Source: Alphaproteobacteria bacterium (GTDB taxonomy: Bacteria > Pseudomonadota > Alphaproteobacteria > Caulobacterales > Maricaulaceae). From it: DNA of 48,804 bases. Each line of letters begins with the position of its first letter. Position 1 is the stretch's first letter. This document shows, piece after piece, positions 29,834-40,135 of the stretch. The notes beneath the pieces were generated by a model. That model did no database searches, was not told where the DNA came from, and was given only the letters and a program-made list of their open reading frames with translations. The translations under genes were made by a program, and so were the position numbers. Location of the stretch: assembly GCA_024278915.1 (NCBI GenBank), contig JAJRSG010000301.1:1-48804 (forward strand). The letters are read 5' to 3'.

Positions 29834-31048
29834 ATGAGCGAGAAGCGGATTGTTTTAATCATTGCAGGGGGAATAGCGGCATTTAAGTCTCTATTGCTCA
29901 TTCGCTTGCTTTCTAAACGCGGCATTAAAACAACAACGATTCTTACCAAGGCAGGCGCAGAATTTGTCACGCCTTTATCGATCGGTGCGCTGAGTGGCGA
30001 ACGTGTGTTTACGGATTTATTTTCGTTGTCAGATGAAGCCGAAATGGGCCATATCGAACTGTCCCGTAGTGCCGATTTGGTTGTTGTGGTACCTGCAACG
30101 GCTGACCTCATGGCCAAAGCGGCGAATGGCCTCGCCAATGATTTAGCCAGCACCACTTTGCTAGCAACGGATAAACGGGTTCTTTATGCACCCGCAATGA
30201 ATGTGCGGATGTGGGAACATGCGGCCACACAAGAAAATATTGAAACTTTACGCACACGCGGCGCGTTGTTTGTCGGCCCTGTTGAAGGGGATATGGCCTG
30301 TGGAGAATATGGTTTTGGCCGCATGGTCGAACCAGAACAGATTGCAGACGCGATCGAGAAAGCCCTAGCGGGGATCACCCATATTGATGATTTGGCGCCA
30401 AAGCCGTTAAAGGGAAAACACATTTTGATCACGGCAGGGCCAACACGGGAACCGATTGATCCTGTTCGGTACCTTTCCAATCATTCTTCGGGCAAGCAAG
30501 GATATGCGATTGCACGGGCGTGTGCGGAACTCGGTGCAAATGTGAGTCTGGTATCTGGCCCTGTTTCAATCACGCCGCCGCAAGGAGTAAATATGGTCTA
30601 TATTGAAACGGCTCGTGATATGCTCGCTGCGTGCGAGGCGGCCTTACCTGCAGATGTGTTTATCAGTGTCGCTGCTGTCGCAGATTGGCGCGCTATGAAT
30701 GCGACTTCACAAAAAATTAAAAAAGACGGTACACAGATTGCGCCGCTTGAACTGGCGGAGAATCCCGACATTCTCAAAACCTTGTCATCCCATAAAAACC
30801 GTCCGTCATTAGTGGTAGGCTTTGCGGCGGAAACAAATGATGTGACGTCACATGCACAGGCTAAATTGGCCAAGAAAAAATGTGACTGGATTATCGCTAA
30901 TGATGTGTCTGGTGATGTGATGGGGGGGGACCATAATACTATGATTTTGGTCACAGAAAATCAGATTGAACCTTGGCCCTTGATGTCCAAACAAAAAGCG
31001 GCAGAAAAATTGGCCGCCATAATTGCCAAGGAAATAGGCGCTCTATGA
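29834..31048 (+). CDS. coaBC: Bifunctional phosphopantothenoylcysteine decarboxylase/phosphopantothenate--cysteine ligase
   Basis: KRIVLIIAGGIAAFKSLLLIRLL; LYAPAMNVRMWEH; ITAGPTREPIDPVRYLSNHSSGKQGYAIA. Confidence 0.95.
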   Translation: MSEKRIVLIIAGGIAAFKSLLLIRLLSKRGIKTTTILTKAGAEFVTPLSIGALSGERVFTDLFSLSDEAEMGHIELSRSADLVVVVPATADLMAKAANGLANDLASTTLLATDKRVLYAPAMNVRMWEHAATQENIETLRTRGALFVGPVEGDMACGEYGFGRMVEPEQIADAIEKALAGITHIDDLAPKPLKGKHILITAGPTREPIDPVRYLSNHSSGKQGYAIARACAELGANVSLVSGPVSITPPQGVNMVYIETARDMLAACEAALPADVFISVAAVADWRAMNATSQKIKKDGTQIAPLELAENPDILKTLSSHKNRPSLVVGFAAETNDVTSHAQAKLAKKKCDWIIANDVSGDVMGGDHNTMILVTENQIEPWPLMSKQKAAEKLAAIIAKEIGAL

Positions 31049-31545
31049 AAATTCACCTATGTTTAATCACCGGTATTTTTGCCGCAGGGTTTATGTCTGC
31101 ACCTGCTATGGCTGATGACAATATTGCCGCTTGTGAAATTGTTGTGATGCGCCCAGTGATCGCCAATGAGGCAAGTGAAGCCGATACTCCTATGGTCGCC
31201 AGATTTTATCCGGCAGAAGAATTCATTTTCTCGGTATTCGCCAGTGACACGGGGCCAATACGCGAAGTAGATGGGCAACCAATCAGGGCGGTGATGTGTA
31301 CGCGAAATAATGTGATCCCCACAGAATTTGACTTGAAAATTATTCGCACAGATATCCCTCTGCATTTGTCACAAAATTTCGATAGCCCAGACAGCTCTTT
31401 AATGTCGATTAGGAAACAGGACGGTGTTTATATCTATACCTATGCGGGGGCGGAATTAAGCACGGAAGATATGGAAGTTTTGAAAATACGTCTTGATAAA
31501 TTAAATGAACCTGCCAAAAAAGATGAACTTGATAAGGGGGGCTAA
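31045..31545 (+). CDS. Hypothetical secreted protein
   Basis: ATGA overlap with coaBC; signal peptide [23 protein letters not shown]; start internal to ORF 30973. Confidence 0.7.
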   Translation: MKIHLCLITGIFAAGFMSAPAMADDNIAACEIVVMRPVIANEASEADTPMVARFYPAEEFIFSVFASDTGPIREVDGQPIRAVMCTRNNVIPTEFDLKIIRTDIPLHLSQNFDSPDSSLMSIRKQDGVYIYTYAGAELSTEDMEVLKIRLDKLNEPAKKDELDKGG

Positions 31546-31546
31546 A

Positions 31547-31993
31547 ATGCTGAAAATTGAACTGAAGAAACTAGATAATTTTAAAGATCTTGATCTCCCT
31601 GCGTATGAAACAAATTTGGCTGCGGGGGTAGATCTACGGGCTGCTATAGAGGGCAATCTGGTTCTGGAACCGGGTACTCGTTCATTAATCGCAACGGGTC
31701 TTGCGATGGCATTACCTGCTGGTTATGAAGCGCAAATTCGCCCCCGCTCAGGGCTTGCCTACAAACACGGCATTAGTGTGGTTAACTCACCCGGTACCAT
31801 TGATGCGGATTATCGGGGCGAAGTGAAAATATTACTGATTAATCATGGGGATACACCGTTTACCATCGAACGTGGCGACCGCATTGCACAAATGGTAATT
31901 GCGCCTGTAACACAAGCAAATTTCATGGTGGTTGACACATTAAGTGAGACCAAACGTGGCAGTGGTGGTTATGGTTCCACCGGTGTAAAATAA
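31547..31993 (+). CDS. dut: dUTP diphosphatase
   Basis: [11 protein letters not shown]...; [44 protein letters not shown]. Confidence 0.96.
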   Translation: MLKIELKKLDNFKDLDLPAYETNLAAGVDLRAAIEGNLVLEPGTRSLIATGLAMALPAGYEAQIRPRSGLAYKHGISVVNSPGTIDADYRGEVKILLINHGDTPFTIERGDRIAQMVIAPVTQANFMVVDTLSETKRGSGGYGSTGVK

Positions 31994-32000
31994 GGATTGC

Positions 32001-32951
32001 GTGATGACGAAAGACGGAACACCCGGACGAGGAAAAATCTATAATTCAATTTTGGAAACCATCGGGGATACTCCCTTGGTACGCTTGCCGAATTTGAATG
32101 AAGATCTACATGTGGATTTGCTTTACAAGCTCGAGTTTTTCAATCCGGGCGGCAGTGTCAAAGACCGGATTGCCTTGTACATGGTGGAAGACCTAGAGAA
32201 ATGCGGCGCTTTGTTACCCGGCGGTACAATCATCGAACCCACTTCTGGAAATACCGGTATTGGCCTCGCTTTGGTAGCCGCCGCAAAAGGCTATAAAACG
32301 ATATTTGTCATGCCGGAAAGCATGTCCATAGAGCGTCGTAAAATGACCGCCTTTTTAGGGGCTGAGATTGTGCTGACTTCGGCAGAAGAAGGTATGGAAG
32401 GGGCCATCGCCCAAGCCAATAAAATGTGCGATCAAATTAAAGGCTCGGTTGTTGCCGGACAATTTTCCAACCCTGCAAACCCCGAAGCCCACAGACGCTC
32501 GACGGGGCCTGAAATTTGGAATGATACCAAGGGTAAGGTGGATGTGTTGATTGCAGGCGTTGGTACGGGTGGCACAATATCTGGTGCGGGAAAGTATTTA
32601 AAACTGCGAAATCCAAAAATTAAAGTCATTGCGCTTGAGCCGAGTGGAAGCCCGTTCATGTCTAAGGGAGAAAAAGGGCCGCATATGATTCAAGGGATCG
32701 GAGCAGGTTTTAAACCCGATGTGCTTGATATGACGCTAATTGACGAAGTCATTTGTATTGATAATGATACATCATTTGAGACCGCTAAATTGGCGGCCAA
32801 AACAGATGGGGTGCCTGTGGGTATTTCTTCTGGTGCTGCGATTGCGGCCAGCCGTGAAATCGCGTCTCGAAAAGACATGCAAGGGAAGACAATTGTTACA
32901 ATTTTGCCAAGTTATGCAGAACGGTATTTATCAACTGCCTTGTTTGAATAA
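32001..32951 (+). CDS. cysK: Cysteine synthase A (O-acetylserine sulfhydrylase)
   Basis: IGDTPLVRLPNL; EFFNPGGSVKDRIAL; EPTSGNTGIGLALV; VGISSGAAIAAS. Confidence 0.93.
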   Translation: MMTKDGTPGRGKIYNSILETIGDTPLVRLPNLNEDLHVDLLYKLEFFNPGGSVKDRIALYMVEDLEKCGALLPGGTIIEPTSGNTGIGLALVAAAKGYKTIFVMPESMSIERRKMTAFLGAEIVLTSAEEGMEGAIAQANKMCDQIKGSVVAGQFSNPANPEAHRRSTGPEIWNDTKGKVDVLIAGVGTGGTISGAGKYLKLRNPKIKVIALEPSGSPFMSKGEKGPHMIQGIGAGFKPDVLDMTLIDEVICIDNDTSFETAKLAAKTDGVPVGISSGAAIAASREIASRKDMQGKTIVTILPSYAERYLSTALFE

Positions 32952-32956
32952 TTCAT

Positions 32957-33715
32957 ATGACCCCCGAAGAAGTCCAGAGATATAGCCGACAAATCTTGCT
33001 CAAAGAAATTGGTGGTGTTGGACAAAATGCTTTAAAGGCGGCCCGTGTTTTAATTGTTGGTGCAGGGGGATTAGGGGGGCCAAGTGGGCTATACCTTGCG
33101 GCGGCGGGTGTCGGTAAAATCGGAATCATTGATGATGACTATGTCGAGCTTTCTAATTTACACCGACAAATCCAATTTAAAACGGCAGATATTAGCGCGT
33201 CAAAAGTAGACAGCCTTGGCAATTCACTGCGGCAGCTAAATCCGCATATTGTCACGGGGCATCACTTTGAACGCCTTACGGACGAAAATGCAATGTCCAT
33301 ACTCAAGGACTATGATGTGGTTCTCGATGGGTGTGATAATTTTCAGACACGGTTTGCAGTTAACAAAGCTTGTCTTTCCTTATCAATTCCCTTGGTTTCC
33401 GGCGCTCTTGGTCGATTTGACGGGCAGTTGTCAGCATTTAAAAATGACGGGCAATCAACCTGTTATCGATGCTTTGTGCCTCATGAACCAGAGGGCATCG
33501 AAAGCTGTGCTGCTGTCGGGGTGTTAGGCGCAATGGCCGGGATGATCGGCTCTATGATGGCATTAGAGGCCATGAAAATTATAACGGGAGCAGGGGAGCC
33601 ATTGTATAATAAACTGTTCTTGTTTGACGGTCTTTCGGCAAATGCTCGCACAATAAACCTGCCTCGCGACCCATCTTGTCCAGCGTGTTCATCCGCAAAT
33701 ATTTTGGCGAGGTAG
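32957..33715 (+). CDS. HesA/MoeB/ThiF family protein (molybdopterin-synthase/sulfur-carrier adenylyltransferase)
   Basis: YSRQILLKEIGGVGQNALKAARVLIVGAGGLGGPSGLYLAAAGVGKIGIIDDDYVELSNLHRQIQF. Confidence 0.92.
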   Translation: MTPEEVQRYSRQILLKEIGGVGQNALKAARVLIVGAGGLGGPSGLYLAAAGVGKIGIIDDDYVELSNLHRQIQFKTADISASKVDSLGNSLRQLNPHIVTGHHFERLTDENAMSILKDYDVVLDGCDNFQTRFAVNKACLSLSIPLVSGALGRFDGQLSAFKNDGQSTCYRCFVPHEPEGIESCAAVGVLGAMAGMIGSMMALEAMKIITGAGEPLYNKLFLFDGLSANARTINLPRDPSCPACSSANILAR

Positions 33716-33921
33716 AAACAAAACAACCCTCCTCTGATGTGTGGTTCAGAGAAGGGTTGCTTCTAGTACAACACCGCAAAGAGCTGGGGAGTTCTTGGGT
33801 CTTGTACGCGCCCCGGTTCAAAATCAAATAATAGCTGCAATCAATTATTTGAAAACCGGATTCAAACTTAGGCTAATATTTTACCAGATTTGCGAAATTT
33901 CTCAAGTTAAATAGGAAGAAT

Positions 33922-34908
33922 CTATTCAGGAGGTAAAACTCGGTCAGGACATCTATGCCCATCTACGAAGGCACGGATGTTAATCATGACCTTTTCGCCC
34001 ATTTCAATTCGCGATTCCAAAGTTGCCGAAGCAATGTGGGGGGTTAGGATGACATTCGGGAGTTCCAAGAGGCCAGAATTGACTTTTGGTTCGTTTTCGT
34101 AAACATCAAGGCCTGCTCCGGCAATTTTTTTATTGGCTAAGGCTTCGGCCAAGGCGGCTTCATCAATAATTTCACCGCGAGACACATTAATCAAAATTCC
34201 GTGGCTTTGCATTTTGGCCAAGCGGTCTGCATCAAACAAATGATGGGTTTGGGGGGTATAGGGGCAGTTGATCGAAACCATATCAACAGTGCCGAGCATC
34301 GCGTCCAAATCGTCCCAATAACGTGCACCAAGCTCGCTTTCGATAGGGGCGGATAGGGGGCGGCGGTTGTGGTAATGCACACCGAGGCCGAATGCGTGGG
34401 CGCGCCTTGCGACGGCCTGCCCAATCCGGCCCATGCCGACAATCCCTAGCTTTTTACCGCGAACCCTTTGACCTAAAATACCTGTCGGTGTCCAGCCTGA
34501 AAACCCACCTGTACGGACGAGCTTGTCTGCTTCGACCAATCGACGCGGAACGGCCAAGATGAGCGCTAGAACAAAATCTGCTGCATCTTGGGTCAGTACA
34601 TCAGGGGTATTGGTGATCAAGATACCTTTATCGTGGGCAGCTTTGCGGTCAATATGATCTGTGCCTGCACCAAAATTTGCAATCAGCTTTAGGTGTGGGC
34701 CAGCGGCTTCGATAATGTCTTTGTCAATATTGTCGGTGAGGGTGGGTACCAGTACATCGGCTTGCTGCACGGCTTCGATGAGTTCTTGTTTATTAAAGGG
34801 ACGATCGTCGGGGCGCAGGCGAGCTTCAAACAAATCGCTTAGCCGCTCATGCACGGTATCGGGTAGTCTTCTGGTGACAATTATTTTTGGCTTTTGTGAT
34901 GATGTCAT
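33922..34908 (-). CDS. D-2-hydroxyacid dehydrogenase (glyoxylate reductase-like)
   Basis: GKKLGIVGMGRIGQAVARRAHAFGLGVHYHNRR; ANFGAGTDHID; LINVSRGEIIDEAAL; LTPHIASATLESR. Confidence 0.92.
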   Translation of the reverse strand: MTSSQKPKIIVTRRLPDTVHERLSDLFEARLRPDDRPFNKQELIEAVQQADVLVPTLTDNIDKDIIEAAGPHLKLIANFGAGTDHIDRKAAHDKGILITNTPDVLTQDAADFVLALILAVPRRLVEADKLVRTGGFSGWTPTGILGQRVRGKKLGIVGMGRIGQAVARRAHAFGLGVHYHNRRPLSAPIESELGARYWDDLDAMLGTVDMVSINCPYTPQTHHLFDADRLAKMQSHGILINVSRGEIIDEAALAEALANKKIAGAGLDVYENEPKVNSGLLELPNVILTPHIASATLESRIEMGEKVMINIRAFVDGHRCPDRVLPPE

Positions 34909-34979
34909 GGGGCTAAAATGCCTGCCTGTGTGTATTAAGCAAGTAAAATATGTGTGCTAGGGCAATTTATGTTTGAAAA

Positions 34980-35675
34980 TTGGGCTTGGCAAATTCACTT
35001 TGTTTACGGCTCATTTATTCTCTTGTATTATGGCAGAGAGTGACGTTGCACGGTAAGGCTCAAGGTTTGCAAAAAATTCTATGGATATGTTTGGCGGTGA
35101 TTTCCAGCCAACCGTTTTGTGCCTTGGCGCAGAGCAAACCGGATATGTCGGGCCAATCAATCCAGATGCCCCAGAATAATTCCGTCGCGAACCTCGCCAT
35201 GGACGTGCCGGGGCCGCAAGACAAATTATTCCATGATTTCGTTCGCGTGCAGGCGAAGAATACGCCGTCTGGTTTTCGGGTGCCGCGTTTTGTCTCTTTA
35301 AAATACGGCACCTCGAACGGGCGAACCGGCCCAAGTCGCGGTCATCCGGTGGCGTGGCGATATAAACGCAAGGGTTTGCCCATGATTGTTGTGGCCGAGA
35401 CCGAGTTGTGGCGCAAAGTTCGTGATGTGAACGGGGATGAAAGCTGGATGGATCGGCGATTGTTAACAGGCAAGAAAATGGTTTTGGCCCGTACAGAAAT
35501 TATTCTGCATGCAAAACCTCGCTCAGACTCAAAGCGGCGGGCCATTGCCCTTAAAGGCGCCTTGCTAGAACTACATACCTGTGAGAACGGGCGTTGGTGT
35601 CTCGTAAGTTCACCAGGTGGCAATATGGCCGGTTATGTCCCTAAAACTCTTCTCTGGGGCGCTCAGACCTTATAA
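34980..35675 (+). CDS. Secreted SH3-domain-like protein
   Basis: Internal signal peptide (ILWICLAVISSQPFCALAQ); repeated SH3b-like segments FVSLKYGTSNGRTGPSRGHPVAWRYKRKGLPMIVVAETELWRKVRDVNGDESWMDRRLL; the real start is probably downstream of 34980. Confidence 0.72.
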   Translation: MGLANSLCLRLIYSLVLWQRVTLHGKAQGLQKILWICLAVISSQPFCALAQSKPDMSGQSIQMPQNNSVANLAMDVPGPQDKLFHDFVRVQAKNTPSGFRVPRFVSLKYGTSNGRTGPSRGHPVAWRYKRKGLPMIVVAETELWRKVRDVNGDESWMDRRLLTGKKMVLARTEIILHAKPRSDSKRRAIALKGALLELHTCENGRWCLVSSPGGNMAGYVPKTLLWGAQTL

Positions 35676-35856
35676 CCATAATGCAGTGTGCTTACGTTTC
35701 TTCTGTTCTTACTACGGAAAGTGAAAGAGATTTTTTCTTTCATTTCCAATATGTTGTAAACCTTTGATTAACCATGTTTCGTTTAAGGGCGTATTTTTCT
35801 TTCAAACCTGATGGTGCGTATAGAGTTTATTAATCATAACTCTCTAAGGCGCCCTT

Positions 35857-36201
35857 ATGACCACACAAATTGCCGTAGAAATGATGATTGAGCCGGGGGC
35901 CGAGAAGCTTATCGGGCAAATGGGCCGTAAATTAAAGACCAAAGCCAGATCAAAGGTGCTCGACCGTGTCATCACTCATCTTCGCGATACACAGCATAGT
36001 TCCGATATTGCTGCATGGTTTAGCGAAGAGCGGTTTTTGGCTTCGCGGCGGACAACCGTGCGACTTTCGCCGGAAAATGCAGATTACACCCAAACATTAG
36101 CAGAAGTGACAGGGCGTGGGCGGCCGTCTATACTTCTTGATATTGTCTATTTAGCAGCCAGTAAGATGGCGCGGGAAGATTTTGAAGCATTACGCGGGTA
36201 G
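35857..36201 (+). CDS. Hypothetical protein
   Basis: Intact ORF with preceding intergenic region. Confidence 0.55.
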   Translation: MTTQIAVEMMIEPGAEKLIGQMGRKLKTKARSKVLDRVITHLRDTQHSSDIAAWFSEERFLASRRTTVRLSPENADYTQTLAEVTGRGRPSILLDIVYLAASKMAREDFEALRG

Positions 36202-36210
36202 GGGGAAATT

Positions 36211-36903
36211 ATGAGCAGCACAACATTGTCCATATATGCAATGGCCATCTCGATTATTGCTCTGGCTTCGCAGATGATTTTTGGCGTGATGTCGACACGG
36301 CGGGCCATTCGCGAAACGGAACGGCAAATTGCTGAGACGAAGAAACAGGAAAAATTACACGCCGTCAGTGCCGAAGAAACCTATAAGGCGGAAGTGCGTG
36401 ATTGGGGGCGTAGTGTGGTGCGGGCCATGGCCATGGCACAGCAGTTATGTAAAATTGACCCCACAAAATTTGTCACTTCTGATTACGATCTGCAAAGGGC
36501 AGAAACTGTCGCCACCTTGCGGGGGTTGCTGGATAAGGCAAAATGGTTGTTCCCTAATCTGGCGGTACCGTCGCGCGAAGAAGAGGGGTGGCAAGAAGAT
36601 CATAAACGCCGCTTGTCGGCGCTGGAAAGTATTCTGCACGCTTACCATGTTCTGGATACGGTCAAGGCGGATAACAAGGAAAGTCGCGATCGCTGCGTGG
36701 GAAATATGAGAAACCTCCGTAAGCAATTTGTTCGCGAGATGCGCCGTGCTGTGGACCCGCAAGTCCGTGGCGAGGATATCGAACGCTTGATGATCGAAGT
36801 GGGAGAAGAAATGGTGATGGAAAAAGAACAAGCCGAACCAGTTCAACCAGACGAACCCGTCACCCCCATTGGCCCCGGCGAGTCCAGTGTCATGCGGAAA
36901 TGA
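36211..36903 (+). CDS. Hypothetical protein with N-terminal TM helix and coiled-coil
   Basis: Intact ORF, N-terminal hydrophobic segment IYAMAISIIALASQMIFGVM, charged helical body. Confidence 0.6.
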   Translation: MSSTTLSIYAMAISIIALASQMIFGVMSTRRAIRETERQIAETKKQEKLHAVSAEETYKAEVRDWGRSVVRAMAMAQQLCKIDPTKFVTSDYDLQRAETVATLRGLLDKAKWLFPNLAVPSREEEGWQEDHKRRLSALESILHAYHVLDTVKADNKESRDRCVGNMRNLRKQFVREMRRAVDPQVRGEDIERLMIEVGEEMVMEKEQAEPVQPDEPVTPIGPGESSVMRK

Positions 36904-36963
36904 ACCTAATCAACGGTTAAATATCCCGCCTGTTATTTTTACCAAAATTGCTTTAAACAATAG

Positions 36964-37797
36964 CTAGTCGATACCCAAACTTGCTTTTAGTGGCGCTTCT
37001 TGCGGCATGGCGATGGCGTGGAAGCCGCCGTCGACGTGGTGCGTTTCGCCAGTACAGCTTGTGCCGAGAGAAGACAATAGATAGAGAGCCGCGCCGGCAA
37101 CCCCTTCTAGTTCTGTGTGCTCTTGCATGGCGGCGGTGGCTTTATTAAAGCGGAACATGTGACGCCCAGAGCCAATGCCAGCGGCGGCCAGCGTTTTAAT
37201 CGGGCCAGCCGAAATGGCATTTACCCGAATACCGCGCGGGCCGAGATCGGCGGCGAGATAACGGGTGCAGGCTTCGAGAGCCGCTTTGGCAACGCCCATT
37301 ACATTGTAATTTGGCACAACCCGTTCAGAACCAAGATATGTCATGGTAATCATGGATCCACCTTCAGACATCATGTGGGAAGCGCGCCGCGCTGCATCCA
37401 CAAAGCTATAGGCGGAAATATTCAGTGCAGAGGCAAAGCCGTCCCGCGTTGTGTTATCAATGAACGATCCTGCTAATTGGTCTTTTCCGGCAAAAGCAAC
37501 GGAATGGACGAGGAAATCAATTTCGCCCCATGTATCTTTGAGGGCGGCAAAACAAGCATCCATAGAGGCATCGTCGGTAACGTCACACGGCACGATGATG
37601 GGCGAGTTAACGCTTTCGGCGAGCGGTCGCACACGGCGCTCAAGCGCGTCGCCTTGATAGGTGAAGGCAAGTTCTGCACCTTGAGCCGCTAGTTGCTCGG
37701 CGATGGCCCAAGCAATGGAGTTTTTATTGGCAACGCCCATAATCAGTCCACGTTTGCCTGCCATTAAAGTTCCGGTTGGAAAATTTCGATTTGCCAT
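36964..37797 (-). CDS. fabI: Enoyl-[acyl-carrier-protein] reductase (NADH)
   Basis: GKRGLIMGVANKNSIAWAIAEQLAAQGAELAFTYQG; MTYLGSERVVPNYNVMGVAKAALEA. Confidence 0.95.
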   Translation of the reverse strand: MANRNFPTGTLMAGKRGLIMGVANKNSIAWAIAEQLAAQGAELAFTYQGDALERRVRPLAESVNSPIIVPCDVTDDASMDACFAALKDTWGEIDFLVHSVAFAGKDQLAGSFIDNTTRDGFASALNISAYSFVDAARRASHMMSEGGSMITMTYLGSERVVPNYNVMGVAKAALEACTRYLAADLGPRGIRVNAISAGPIKTLAAAGIGSGRHMFRFNKATAAMQEHTELEGVAGAALYLLSSLGTSCTGETHHVDGGFHAIAMPQEAPLKASLGID

Positions 37798-37944
37798 AAT
37801 GTATCCTTTTATCTTTTATCTAATTTAGGGACGAAGGCACGCAAAGGCCAGAGACGATTTAAAAATAATCGTAATATTTTGATGAGGCTTTACGCCGGAG
37901 GGCAAATCAGGCTAGAGTCGCCCCCTAGATTCTGGGAGGATATT

Positions 37945-38787
37945 ATGGCTGAACTTTTTACCCTGCAAAGCATGTTGACCTTACTCATGTTGATTTTACT
38001 CCAAGCGGTTCTCGGCTTTGATAACCTTCTCTACATTGCCATTGAAAGTAACAAGGTTGGTAAAGCCAATGCGGCCAAAGTGCGCCGCTGGGGCATTGGT
38101 CTGGCGGTGGTATTTCGGATTATCCTGCTGATGATCATTGTCAAAATGTTTGATATGTTGTCCGGCGAATTGTTTAGCATCTCCTTACATAAAATTATCG
38201 AAGGCCATTTCACATTACAATCCCTTGTCACTCTGTTTGGCGGCGCGTTCATTATTTATACGGCCATCAAAGAGATTAGCCATATGCTGACCGTTGACCA
38301 TATCGAACACGGCGAAGGCGCCAGTAAAAACTCGGTGGTCAAAGCCATCGCTTTTATCGTCTTGATGAACCTCGTTTTCTCTTTTGACAGCATCCTGTCT
38401 GCCATGGCCATTGCCAGCGAGAAAACCGCAGCAGGGGTTACGGTTTATAATGTCCCCCTGATGGCGATTGCGATTATTGTTTCGGGCATTGCCATGATGC
38501 TCATGGCCGATGTGGTGACAGACTTCCTCAAGAAAAACCGTATGTACGAAGTCATGGGTTTGTTTATCTTGTTTTTGGTAGGCGTGCTATTGGTCACCGA
38601 AGGTGCCCATCTTGCCCATTTGACCCTGTTCACTTTCCCGATCGAAGCCATGTCAAAATCAAGCTTCTATCTGGTGGTGGGTGTCTTGGTAATTACCGAC
38701 ATTATCTCGTCTAAATACCAAAAAAGGTTATGGGCCCAAAGAGAGCGTGAAATCCACGGCACCTATGATGCAGGCGGGGAAGCCTAA
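37945..38787 (+). CDS. TerC family integral membrane protein
   Basis: Multiple TMs; LLQAVLGFDNLLYIAIESNKV, FSFDSILSAMAIA. Confidence 0.88.
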   Translation: MAELFTLQSMLTLLMLILLQAVLGFDNLLYIAIESNKVGKANAAKVRRWGIGLAVVFRIILLMIIVKMFDMLSGELFSISLHKIIEGHFTLQSLVTLFGGAFIIYTAIKEISHMLTVDHIEHGEGASKNSVVKAIAFIVLMNLVFSFDSILSAMAIASEKTAAGVTVYNVPLMAIAIIVSGIAMMLMADVVTDFLKKNRMYEVMGLFILFLVGVLLVTEGAHLAHLTLFTFPIEAMSKSSFYLVVGVLVITDIISSKYQKRLWAQREREIHGTYDAGGEA

Positions 38788-38909
38788 TACGGTCATCCTC
38801 AGGCTTGATATGGGATTTTACCATTTGGGCACGCCCAGCATTTAAACAATAAGCTTCCCGCCTTCGCTGGCATGACACAAGGTGAAGACGTACCCACTAC
38901 CCCACCCTT

Positions 38910-39023
38910 CCGCTCATCCCCGCGCAGGCGGGGATCCAGATTTTCAGGTATGGCGTGTCTCCTCGTCTTGTTGGTATAATCCGAGATAACCAACTGGATC
39001 CCCGCCTGCGCGGGGATGAGCGG
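38910..39023. repeat. Perfect 30-bp inverted repeat (REP/BIME-like), arms 38910-38939 and 38994-39023
   Basis: CCGCTCATCCCCGCGCAGGCGGGGATCCAG ... CTGGATCCCCGCCTGCGCGGGGATGAGCGG. Confidence 0.9.
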
Positions 39024-39052
39024 GGTGAGGGGGATATGCCCCCCGTGACACC

Positions 39053-39122
39053 CCACATACAATCCACCAGCACAGATAGCGCCGCGCGGTCGCGCGGCGG
39101 GTTGTTTCTGGATTGTATGTGG
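39053..39122. repeat. Nested inverted repeat: 14-bp arms (39053-39066 / 39109-39122) enclosing GC hairpin 39081-39098
   Basis: CCACATACAATCCA ... GCCGCGCG-GT-CGCGCGGC ... TGGATTGTATGTGG. Confidence 0.85.
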
Positions 39123-39127
39123 CTGGC

Positions 39128-39928
39128 CTAGTCTGGCCATTCCTGTGGGGTTGGCGTCTCTATTGGCGGCCTGTTGTCTGGTCGCCACGCGGGGGTGTGC
39201 TCCCCTTCATTAGGGCAATCTTCATTTGTTGTTTCCGGCACGGTTTGCGGTCGGTGCACATAACTCGCCGCCAATTCATCGGGCCAAAATACCACGGCGG
39301 GTACAGCCCGACACATGCCGCCACCGATGGGCGGGCGCGGTGTTTCGTGACCGTCTTGATGAACGGGTTGCTTCGCCACGCGGGATGATGTCGGGCGACG
39401 CCCGTTGATGGTTTGGGAAATATAGGGCAAGCGGTACCAGTTTCTGACCTGATAGCGAGCGGCGGTTTTACGCCCCACCACGGGCGAGGCGCTGCGGTTT
39501 TGATGGCGCGTGGTTTCGATCGGGGCCATCTCTTGGCGGGGGTTATTAGCTTGGATTTGAGCGGCAAGCCGCCTGTCTTGCCATATGTCGATACGGGCTT
39601 CTCCGATCAAGGCACGAAGGTGGGCGCGCCGCGCGGGGCAGCTTAATACCCATTCGCGTACCCGCAGGCAAAGGTTAGCGATTTCGCCCGCCCGACGTTG
39701 TCTGTCCATGCTGGCGTATTCCCGTTGGTTCGCCGCCAAACGCTTGGCATAGAAAGCCGTGCGTTCTTCGCGCATCCACCGGATAGTGATCTGTCTCGCT
39801 TCGCCCAACAGGCGCGAAAACTTAGCCACCAATTTCCCATACACCCCACAAATCGCCCCCATGGTCTCTACATCCACAGAGCCACAAGGTTCCCGCATGT
39901 CCATAATTTCCTGATAATCAAGGTTCAT
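39128..39928 (-). CDS. Hypothetical protein, basic N-terminal helical region and Pro/Arg-rich C-terminus
   Basis: 266-codon uninterrupted ORF directly beside palindromes; no family recognised. Confidence 0.5.
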   Translation of the reverse strand: MNLDYQEIMDMREPCGSVDVETMGAICGVYGKLVAKFSRLLGEARQITIRWMREERTAFYAKRLAANQREYASMDRQRRAGEIANLCLRVREWVLSCPARRAHLRALIGEARIDIWQDRRLAAQIQANNPRQEMAPIETTRHQNRSASPVVGRKTAARYQVRNWYRLPYISQTINGRRPTSSRVAKQPVHQDGHETPRPPIGGGMCRAVPAVVFWPDELAASYVHRPQTVPETTNEDCPNEGEHTPAWRPDNRPPIETPTPQEWPD

Positions 39929-40135
39929 ATGAGAACCATACCGTACAAGCAGAAACCGTGGATAAGGTTTTTTGGGGGTGGCTAAGTTGCTAGAACGCCT
40001 AATGTCTTGGTTGTCCTTAAAGCGGACGTCCGCTTTTCAAAGCAACCGTTCGACCTGCATTTTATTAAGGCCCATTGTGCAATGAATGAAACTTCCTATG
40101 TATAAGTTCTTAGTGAATTTAAGGGGTCGCGAGCT

